Shown here: positions 57,701 to 64,000 of the stretch, piece after piece
Position numbering within the stretch: position 1 is the first letter of the stretch
How the letters are laid out: each line of letters begins with the position of its first letter
Origin: Mycetocola zhujimingii
GTDB lineage: Bacteria > Actinomycetota > Actinomycetes > Actinomycetales > Microbacteriaceae
Length of the DNA: 64,000 nucleotides
Direction of reading: 5' to 3'
Assembly (NCBI RefSeq): GCF_003065425.1
Contig: NZ_CP026949.1
Span: 2,356,001 to 2,420,000 of the forward strand
The notes under the pieces: generated by a model
Database searches by the model: none
What the model was told of the DNA's origin: nothing
The model's input: the letters and a program-made list of their open reading frames with translations, nothing else
Translations under genes and position numbers: made by a program

Positions 57701-58009
57701 TTAGAGCTTGATCTCGATGTTGACGTCGGCAGGCAGGTCGAGTCGCATGAGCGAGTCGACGGCCTTCGGCGTCGGGTCGATGATGTCGATCAGACGCTTG
57801 TGGGTGCGCATTTCGAAGTGCTCCCGGCTGTCCTTGTACTTGTGAGGGGAACGGATGACAGCCACCACGTTCTTCTCGGTCGGAAGCGGCACGGGGCCGA
57901 CAACCGTGGCACCCGCGCGGGTTACCGTGTCGACGATCTTGCGCGCCGAGGTGTCAATGACCTCGTGGTCGTATGACTTAAGTCGAATGCGGATCTTCTG
58001 TCCCGCCAT
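57701..58009 (-). CDS. rpsJ: 30S ribosomal protein S10
   Basis: Small-subunit protein that is also NusE in antitermination. 102 residues: [45 protein letters not shown], then [39 protein letters not shown]. It is the first gene of the S10-spc superoperon and is preceded by a 676-base non-coding region. Confidence 0.98.
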   Translation of the reverse strand: MAGQKIRIRLKSYDHEVIDTSARKIVDTVTRAGATVVGPVPLPTEKNVVAVIRSPHKYKDSREHFEMRTHKRLIDIIDPTPKAVDSLMRLDLPADVNIEIKL

Positions 58010-58068
58010 GTTTGACTCACTCTCTGTCTTGCGTCTTACGAATTGCTTCGCATTGGACGCGCTTCTTA

Positions 58069-58190
58069 GCGTTTTTCAACGCTGGGCACCACTTGCTGTC
58101 GCACCACTATTTTTCTGTCAAGTCTTTGCCGGCCCCCGCCCGTGACTCGAGCTGAACGCGCAGATGTACTGACGTTCTGGCCGATGCCAA
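58069..58190 (-). promoter_or_regulatory. Candidate S10 operon promoter and leader
   Basis: In the 676-base gap 58010-58685, the minus strand has TTGGCA (58185-58190) and TACATC (58163-58168) spaced by 16 bases. Further down, an orphan TTGACA (58116-58121) and a GAAA-tetraloop hairpin (58069-58082) lie within the presumed leader of rpsJ. Between 58200 and 58420 I see nothing else definable. Confidence 0.4.
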
Positions 58191-58421
58191 TGTTGGGGGT
58201 TGCCGACCAAGTCGATGTTCTGCTGCCCGCGGCCTAGCTCTACTCTCAAGTGAGGGTGATCTATGCACTACCTGGCAGTGATTCCGGCGCTAAAGCACGG
58301 AAATGTTGAACTAGACGAGTCTGACAGATTGAACCCCGTTATGCAACCCGGGCGTGTCGCGTTGGGCGTGGCGGGATCGCCACTCGACCCCGCTCCCCCT
58401 CGCCGCCGTGCTGCTCCCCAG

Positions 58422-58453
58422 CCGGCGGCCCCTTGAGGGGTTGGGGCCGCCGG
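58422..58453. repeat. GC-rich 11-bp palindrome in the tuf-rpsJ gap
   Basis: A perfect 11-bp inverted repeat (58422-58432 with 58443-58453) with a 10-base loop lies midway between the tuf terminator and rpsJ. It may be a second termination barrier or a structured element; there is no T-tract. Confidence 0.5.
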
Positions 58454-58630
58454 TGGACGTGACCGAGGGGATGCTGTCACGGTGCACTCCACTCTAGCTA
58501 AACATGATGAATCGTCATATACCGGCAGCATCGCGCTCGCACCCCAGTACAGGTGACTACGCACCGGACGTCGTCGACCTCACGCACAGGCGACCGCGCG
58601 GGCCACGGACATACGCCCCACGCACAAAAA

Positions 58631-58659
58631 GGGGGCCGGGCCCGAAGGGCCCGACCCCC
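58631..58659 (-). terminator. Intrinsic terminator of tuf
   Basis: A 13-bp G/C stem (58631-58643 with 58647-58659, one G-U on the RNA) with a three-base loop begins 27 bases after the tuf stop and is followed by TTTTT on the minus strand. It ends the rpsL-rpsG-fusA-tuf operon. Confidence 0.92.
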
Positions 58660-58685
58660 TTCAGGGAATCGTCAGTAGCGAAAAA

Positions 58686-59879
58686 CTACTTGATGATCTT
58701 GGTGACGGTACCAGCACCAACGGTGCGGCCACCCTCACGGATTGCGTAGCCGAGGCCCTCTTCCATGGCGATGGGCTGAATCAGCTCAACGGTCATTTCG
58801 GTGGTGTCGCCAGGCATGACCATCTCGGTGCCCTCGGGCAGCGTGATGACGCCGGTGACGTCCGTGGTGCGGAAGTAGAACTGCGGACGGTAGTTCGCGT
58901 AGAACGGGTTGTGACGTCCACCCTCTTCCTTTGACAGGATGTAGGCGGTGCCCTCGAAGTTGGTGTGAGGGGTAACTGAACCCGGCTTCACAACAACCTG
59001 TCCACGCTCAACGTCTTCGCGCTTGGTGCCACGAAGAAGAAGACCACAGTTCTCGCCGGCCCATGCCTCGTCGAGCTGCTTGTGGAACATTTCGATACCC
59101 GTGACGATGGTCTTCTGCGTCGGGCGGATGCCGACGATTTCAACCTCGGAGTTCAGGGCAAGGGTTCCACGCTCGGCGCGGCCCGTGACAACGGTTCCAC
59201 GACCGGTGATCGTGAAGACGTCCTCGATCGGCATAAGGAACGGCTTGTCCTTGTCGCGAACCGGGTCGGGAATGTTGGAGTCAGCGGCTTCCATGAGCTC
59301 GAGAACCGAGTTGACCCACTTCTCGTCACCCTCGAGAGCCTTGAGGCCCGAAACGCGGATAACGGGAGCGTCGTCGCCGGGGAAGCCCTGGCTCGAGAGA
59401 AGCTCGCGGACCTCGAGCTCAACGAGCTCAAGGATTTCTTCGTCGTCAACCATGTCGGACTTGTTCAGTGCGACCATGAGGTACGGAACGCCGACCTGCT
59501 TCGCGAGCAGAACGTGCTCACGCGTCTGGGCCATCGGGCCGTCGGTTGCGGCAACCACGAGGATTGCGCCGTCCATCTGGGCAGCACCGGTGATCATGTT
59601 CTTGATGTAGTCGGCGTGGCCGGGTGCATCAACGTGAGCGTAGTGACGGTTGGGCGTCTCGTACTCGACGTGCGAAATGTTGATCGTGATGCCGCGCTGG
59701 CGCTCTTCGGGAGCGGAGTCGATCGACGCGAAGTCGCGCTGAACGTTCGTTGCCGAAGGGTACTTGTCAGCAAGCACCTTGGAGATGGCAGCGGTAAGCG
59801 TGGTCTTGCCGTGGTCGACGTGACCGATCGTACCGATGTTTACGTGCGGCTTGGTCCGCTCGAACTTGGCCTTAGCCAC
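58686..59879 (-). CDS. tuf: Elongation factor Tu
   Basis: GTPase that delivers aminoacyl-tRNA to the ribosome. The 397-residue protein starts [28 protein letters not shown], then has the DAPGHADY and [11 protein letters not shown]-binding motifs, and ends [22 protein letters not shown]. The start is GTG at 59879, seven bases after AGGAGG; the frame extends further upstream but without support. It lies 126 bases after fusA. Confidence 0.98.
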   Translation of the reverse strand: MAKAKFERTKPHVNIGTIGHVDHGKTTLTAAISKVLADKYPSATNVQRDFASIDSAPEERQRGITINISHVEYETPNRHYAHVDAPGHADYIKNMITGAAQMDGAILVVAATDGPMAQTREHVLLAKQVGVPYLMVALNKSDMVDDEEILELVELEVRELLSSQGFPGDDAPVIRVSGLKALEGDEKWVNSVLELMEAADSNIPDPVRDKDKPFLMPIEDVFTITGRGTVVTGRAERGTLALNSEVEIVGIRPTQKTIVTGIEMFHKQLDEAWAGENCGLLLRGTKREDVERGQVVVKPGSVTPHTNFEGTAYILSKEEGGRHNPFYANYRPQFYFRTTDVTGVITLPEGTEMVMPGDTTEMTVELIQPIAMEEGLGYAIREGGRTVGAGTVTKIIK

Positions 59880-60005
59880 TATGGTCCTCCTCAGGACTGA
59901 TGTAGCGACGCCGGGCACTGGATTGCAACCGGTTTACTACGGGGGTTTGTGTTTTTTATGTTACTAGGTCGCGGCTGGGGATATGCCTCCCCAGCCGCAG
60001 GGCGA

Positions 60006-62120
60006 TTACTCGCCCTTGCTCTTCTGGATGATCTCCTCGGCGACAGCCTTCGGAACCTCCGCGTAGCTCTCGAATGCCATCGAGTACACGGCACGACCGG
60101 AGGTTTTGCTCCTCAGGTCACCGATGTAGCCGAACATTTCAGAGAGCGGGACTTTGGCGGTGATGACCTTCACGCCTGCTGCGTCTTCCATTGCCTGGAT
60201 CTGGCCGCGGCGTGAGTTGATGTCACCGATGACGTCGCCCATGTACTCCTCGGGAGTGCGCACCTCAACGGCCATGAGCGGCTCAAGAAGAACCGGGTCA
60301 GCCTTGCGTGCGGCTTCCTTGAAGCCCATGGAACCCGCGATCTTGAACGCCATTTCTGACGAGTCAACATCGTGAGCCGCGCCGTCAAGCAGGATTGCCT
60401 TGACGCCGACGAGCGGGTACCCGGCAAGGATACCGACCTGAAGCGCATCCTGGAAACCAGCGTCGATGGACGGGATGTATTCGCGAGGGATACGTCCACC
60501 GGTGACCTTGTTGTCGAACTCGTAGGTCTGGTCAGCGGTGATCTCGAGCGGCTCGAGGCCGAACTGGATCTTCGCGAACTGGCCGGAACCACCGGTCTGC
60601 TTCTTGTGCGTGTAGTCGTGCTTCGGGACCGCGCGGCGGATCGTCTCACGGTAGGCGACCTGGGGCTTGCCCACGTTCGCCTCGACCTTGAACTCACGCT
60701 TCATGCGGTCGACGAGGATGTCGAGGTGGAGCTCGCCCATTCCGTGAATAACGGTCTGGCCGGTTTCCTGGTTCTGCTCGACGCGGAACGTCGGGTCTTC
60801 CTCGGCAAGCTTCTGGATAGCTGTTCCCAGCTTCTCCTGGTCCTGCTTGGTCTTCGGCTCGATTGCAACCGAGATGACCGGCTCAGGGAAGGTCATCGAC
60901 TCGAGGACAACCTGGTTGTTCGGGTCACAGAGGGTGTCACCGGTTGTGGTGTCCTTGAGGCCGATAACCGCGTAGATGTGACCTGCGGTCACGAAGTCCA
61001 CCGGGTTTTCCTTGTTGGCGTGCATCTGGAAGATCTTGCCGATGCGCTCCTTCTTGCCCTTGGTCGAGTTGATGACCTGGGCACCGGAGTCCAGGCGACC
61101 CGAGTACACGCGAATGTACGTGAGGCGTCCGAAGAACGGGTGGACAGCGACCTTGAAGGCGAGAGCCGCGAACGGCTCAGCAGCGTCCGGGTGGCGAAGG
61201 ATGATCTTCTCTTCGTCGCGCGGGTCGCGTGCCTCGGTTGCCGGAACATCGAGCGGGTTCGGCAGGTAGTCGATGACAGCGTCAAGCATCGGCTGAACGC
61301 CGCGGTTCTTGAACGCTGAACCACAGAGAACCGGGTAGATCTCGCTGTTCACGGTGAGCTTGCGGATCGCAGCCTTGATCTCAGCAACGGTCAGCTCTTC
61401 GCCACTGAAGTACTTCTCCATCAGCGCGTCATCGGTCTCTGCGACGGTCTCGAGGAGGAGCTTGCGGTATTCAGCAGCCTTCTCGGCGAGGTCGGCGGGG
61501 ATCTCTTCGATGGCGTACTTGGCGCCCATCTCGACGTCACCCTTGCTGTCGCCGCGCCACGTAAGCGCGCGCATCTCAACGAGGTCAACAACGCCCTCGA
61601 ACTCGCTCTCAGCGCCGATGGGCAGCTGAATGACGAGGGGCTTGGCGCCGAGGCGCTTGATGATGGTGTCGACGGTGAAGTAGAAGTCAGCGCCGAGCTT
61701 GTCCATCTTGTTGACGAAGCAGATGCGCGGGACGTCGTACTTGTCGGCCTGGCGCCAGACGGTCTCGGACTGGGGCTCAACGCCCTCCTTGCCGTCGAAC
61801 ACTGCGACAGCACCGTCGAGGACGCGGAGCGAACGCTCCACCTCAACCGTGAAGTCGACGTGACCGGGGGTGTCGATGATGTTGATCTGGTTGCCGCCCC
61901 AGAAACACGTGGTGGCGGCGGAGGTGATCGTGATGCCACGCTCCTGCTCCTGCTCCATCCAGTCCATCGTGGAGGCACCGTCGTGCGTCTCACCGATCTT
62001 GTGGTTGACGCCCGTGTAGAACAGGATGCGCTCAGTTGTGGTGGTTTTACCGGCATCGATGTGGGCCATGATGCCAATGTTGCGGACCTTGTTCAGGTCG
62101 GTGAGCACGTCAAGTGCCAC
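60006..62120 (-). CDS. fusA: Elongation factor G
   Basis: GTPase that drives translocation and, with RRF, recycling. The 704-residue protein has [45 protein letters not shown] and [10 protein letters not shown] in the G domain, and domains II-V including [18 protein letters not shown] and the C-terminal [24 protein letters not shown]. The GTG at 62120 follows GGAGGAA; a start at 62180 is rejected. Confidence 0.98.
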   Translation of the reverse strand: MALDVLTDLNKVRNIGIMAHIDAGKTTTTERILFYTGVNHKIGETHDGASTMDWMEQEQERGITITSAATTCFWGGNQINIIDTPGHVDFTVEVERSLRVLDGAVAVFDGKEGVEPQSETVWRQADKYDVPRICFVNKMDKLGADFYFTVDTIIKRLGAKPLVIQLPIGAESEFEGVVDLVEMRALTWRGDSKGDVEMGAKYAIEEIPADLAEKAAEYRKLLLETVAETDDALMEKYFSGEELTVAEIKAAIRKLTVNSEIYPVLCGSAFKNRGVQPMLDAVIDYLPNPLDVPATEARDPRDEEKIILRHPDAAEPFAALAFKVAVHPFFGRLTYIRVYSGRLDSGAQVINSTKGKKERIGKIFQMHANKENPVDFVTAGHIYAVIGLKDTTTGDTLCDPNNQVVLESMTFPEPVISVAIEPKTKQDQEKLGTAIQKLAEEDPTFRVEQNQETGQTVIHGMGELHLDILVDRMKREFKVEANVGKPQVAYRETIRRAVPKHDYTHKKQTGGSGQFAKIQFGLEPLEITADQTYEFDNKVTGGRIPREYIPSIDAGFQDALQVGILAGYPLVGVKAILLDGAAHDVDSSEMAFKIAGSMGFKEAARKADPVLLEPLMAVEVRTPEEYMGDVIGDINSRRGQIQAMEDAAGVKVITAKVPLSEMFGYIGDLRSKTSGRAVYSMAFESYAEVPKAVAEEIIQKSKGE

Positions 62121-62207
62121 TGGGTTCCTCCAGGAAGTTTGGTGAGATGAGGGTGAACAGGCAGGCGGATGCCTCGACACGCGTGTCGAGGCATCCTGCC
62201 GCCGTGA

Positions 62208-62678
62208 CTACCAGCGGTAGTGCGCGAATGCCTTGTTCGACTCGGCCATCTTGTGCGTGTCTTCGCGGCGCTTGACCGCGGCACCGAGGCCGTTTGATGC
62301 GTCGAGAATCTCGTTCATGAGACGCTCTGTCATTGTCTTTTCGCGGCGACCCTTTGCGTAGCTGGTGAGCCAGCGGAGTGCGAGGGTGTTTGCGCGGTGC
62401 GGCTTGACTTCGATCGGCACCTGGTAGGTCGATCCACCGACACGGCGTGACCGGACCTCGAGGGTCGGACGAACGTTGTCGAGCGCCTTCTTCAGTGTGA
62501 CGACGGCGTCCTGGCCATTCTTAGCCGAAACGCCTTCGAGCGCTGTGTAAACAATGCGCTCTGCGAGGCCCTTCTTGCCGTCAACGAGAATCTTGTTGAC
62601 GAGCTGGCTGACGATGGGTGCGCCGTAGACGGGGTCTGCGACGACGGGGCGCTTTGGTGCTGGTCCCTTACGAGGCAT
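62208..62678 (-). CDS. rpsG: 30S ribosomal protein S7
   Basis: Head assembly protein near the E site, 156 residues: [56 protein letters not shown] and [38 protein letters not shown]. The ATG overlaps the rpsL stop as TAATG. Confidence 0.98.
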   Translation of the reverse strand: MPRKGPAPKRPVVADPVYGAPIVSQLVNKILVDGKKGLAERIVYTALEGVSAKNGQDAVVTLKKALDNVRPTLEVRSRRVGGSTYQVPIEVKPHRANTLALRWLTSYAKGRREKTMTERLMNEILDASNGLGAAVKRREDTHKMAESNKAFAHYRW

Positions 62679-63052
62679 TACTTCTTCTCCATCTTTGCGC
62701 CGTAGCGGCTGCGAGCCTGCTTGCGGTTCTTCACGGCCTGCGTGTCAAGTGCGCCACGAATGATCTTGTAACGGACACCAGGAAGGTCCTTTACTCGTCC
62801 ACCACGGACCAGGACCATGGAGTGCTCCTGGAGGTTGTGGCCTTCACCTGGGATGTAGGCGGTGACCTCGGTGCCGTTGGAGAGCTTCACACGAGCGACC
62901 TTGCGCATCGCCGAGTTCGGCTTCTTCGGGGTTGTGGTGTACACACGGGTGCAAACGCCACGCTGCTGGGGGTTGGCCTTAAGAGCGGGAGCCTTGGTCT
63001 TGGTGACCTTCGGCGTGCGACCCTTACGGACCAACTGCTGAATAGTTGGCAC
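62678..63052 (-). CDS. rpsL: 30S ribosomal protein S12
   Basis: Decoding-centre protein and classical streptomycin target. 124 residues: [59 protein letters not shown], and the [32 protein letters not shown] loop. The lysines of TPKKPNS and the proline-containing loop are wild type. The GTG start at 63052 follows AGGAG. It heads the str operon. Confidence 0.98.
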   Translation of the reverse strand: MPTIQQLVRKGRTPKVTKTKAPALKANPQQRGVCTRVYTTTPKKPNSAMRKVARVKLSNGTEVTAYIPGEGHNLQEHSMVLVRGGRVKDLPGVRYKIIRGALDTQAVKNRKQARSRYGAKMEKK

Positions 63053-63092
63053 TACTTCTCCTTGTTTGTGCTGCACGGTGACAGCGGCAATG

Positions 63093-63121
63093 TTGCTAGC
63101 ATTCGCGCGAGGCGAGTTCAA
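63093..63121 (-). promoter_or_regulatory. Candidate str operon promoter
   Basis: On the minus strand TTGAAC (63116-63121) and TAGCAA (63093-63098) are 17 bases apart, 41 bases upstream of rpsL. The -10 is weak. The rest of the 400-base gap 63053-63452 shows one AT-rich patch (63278-63292) and a hairpin, with no gene. Confidence 0.35.
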
Positions 63122-63357
63122 TGGACCCACCGGCAGCGCAGAAGAGCGCGGCTTTTGGTGTGATGGGTATGCCGTGGGAGCCGGCGCTTATGGCAATCCG
63201 ACCCAGTGTGTGAGAGTTGCCTGACCTCAAGCGGACCGTTTCGGGCTCGAGTTAAGAGCGCGACAAAGCGCACACCCCTAAATACTACCCGGGGGTAGCC
63301 CCGCGGTCAAGCGAAGGGCGCCTCTGCCTGGCCCTGTCGCGCGAGCGGCGTCCGCGA

Positions 63358-63407
63358 CTGAGCCGGCCATAACCGCAGTCAGGCGACTGCGGCCGCGGCC
63401 GGCTCAG
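63358..63407 (-). terminator. Nested hairpin after the hypothetical gene at the right edge
   Basis: A perfect 11-bp outer stem (63358-63368 with 63397-63407) encloses a perfect 8-bp inner stem (63373-63380 with 63385-63392), starting 45 bases past the stop of the partial gene. It has no T-tract; termination is likely from position. Confidence 0.6.
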
Positions 63408-63452
63408 GAGTGTAGCTGGATGCGCGGAATTGCGCGACGATGTGTCCGTGTA

Positions 63453-64000
63453 TCAGGGCACGTAGACGAACGTGGCGCCGTCCTCACCGAACGCCTCGAC
63501 GTACCCATCGACGTCGAACGGGAATGAATCGGTCGCGATCGGTCCCGTCGCGCCGGTCAGCGGATCCCTCGCGTCAGCGCCAGCCTGGGCACTGCCATCG
63601 GTGTCCGTGGAAACAGGCCAGGTCCCATCGGCGAATTCTCCGATGGTAAAGGTCGGCCTGGTCACGGTCCACGTGAAGTTCGAGAGTTCATATCCCTCCG
63701 AGTTCGTCGCCCAGAATGGGCAGCCGGCCGGAGCGAGGTCCGTCGAGGCAACACAGGCGTCCAGCCACGCGTTGACCGCATCGGTGGCAGCTGTCGTTCC
63801 CTCTTCGGTGAGTGCGATCTCGAGCGTCGGCGCCTCTGCGGCCTCCGCTTCAACGCCGAATCCGACGACGGATGCCGACACCTCCTCGGCACTGTACCAA
63901 TCGTTCTCTCCGCCAAGGGCGATCGGATATGTGCCGGGAAGAACGCGGAGGGTGTACACCCCGTCATCCTTCTTCAACTCGGAGATGTCGACTCCGGCAA
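63453..64000 (-). CDS. Hypothetical protein, C-terminal 181 codons, cut by the window edge
   Basis: The open frame runs off the right edge, so no start is visible. The product has a beta-rich segment (GVYTLRVLPGTYPIALGGENDWYSAEE), a region with two cysteines (NAWLDACVASTDLAPAGCPFW) that could form an extracytoplasmic disulfide, and aromatic strands (SNFTWTVTRPTFTIGEFADGTWPVSTDTDG). It ends with DVDGYVEAFGEDGATFVYVP. The pattern suits a secreted or membrane-anchored surface protein with a cytoplasmic N-terminal part. I recognise no family and infer no function. Confidence 0.7.
   Translation of the reverse strand, partial: AGVDISELKKDDGVYTLRVLPGTYPIALGGENDWYSAEEVSASVVGFGVEAEAAEAPTLEIALTEEGTTAATDAVNAWLDACVASTDLAPAGCPFWATNSEGYELSNFTWTVTRPTFTIGEFADGTWPVSTDTDGSAQAGADARDPLTGATGPIATDSFPFDVDGYVEAFGEDGATFVYVP

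Overview
The window is a stretch of chromosome from a high-GC Gram-positive bacterium. Gene content and order point to an actinobacterium, most likely Microbacteriaceae. The evidence is guaB beside a guaB3 paralogue, a type I CoaA, GTG and TTG starts on core genes, ribosomal proteins with long Ala/Lys or acidic tails, and the absence of rpsN and rpsD from their classical operon positions. I cannot name the genus. Nearly everything is on the minus strand, and I saw no tRNA or rRNA gene, CRISPR array, insertion sequence or prophage.

Layout. 1-5.5 kb: start of guaA (cut by the window edge), a DUF3817 membrane protein, SURF1, a KhtU/KhtT-type cation/proton antiporter pair, and glpD. 5.8-10.5 kb: poxB, guaB3 and guaB, with a strongly palindromic element between the two guaB genes. 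10.8-16.3 kb: a Liv-type ABC importer (livHMGF on plus, its binding protein convergent on minus). LivH carries an unusual secreted-type N-terminal domain, and the mRNA leader has two tandem hairpins with the same loop. 16.4-20.8 kb: rarD, groES behind two CIRCE operators, a SAM methyltransferase, an SRPBCC protein and a nitroreductase. 20.7-31.5 kb: a small membrane protein, a polyglutamine DUF4190 protein with a (CAG)23 tract, the t6A genes tsaD-rimI-tsaB-tsaE coupled to alr and acpS, then glmS, coaA, glmM and rpsI-rplM. 32-36.6 kb: truA, two tandem palindromic repeats, then rplQ-rpoA-rpsK-rpsM-rpmJ-infA. 36.7-44.4 kb: a mannitol locus (mtlD, mtlF, mtlA) fused to the general PTS genes ptsI and ptsH and an orphan IIB, with a divergent mtlR. 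44.4-63.1 kb: pabC, map, adk, secY, the spc and S10 ribosomal operons, tuf, fusA, rpsG and rpsL. A hypothetical protein is cut by the right edge.

How it works together. Most of the window makes the translation machinery. The t6A genes modify tRNA, and Map and SecY handle new chains. GlmS, GlmM and Alr feed peptidoglycan, AcpS and CoaA feed acyl carriers, and GuaA/GuaB make GMP. The PTS block looks inserted between map and infA and places the cell's apparent HPr and Enzyme I under the mannitol promoter. The least explained items are the tandem hairpins before livH with the LivH fusion, the palindromic intergenic elements, the polyglutamine protein, the histone H1-like extension of L15, and the apparent ATT start of guaA.
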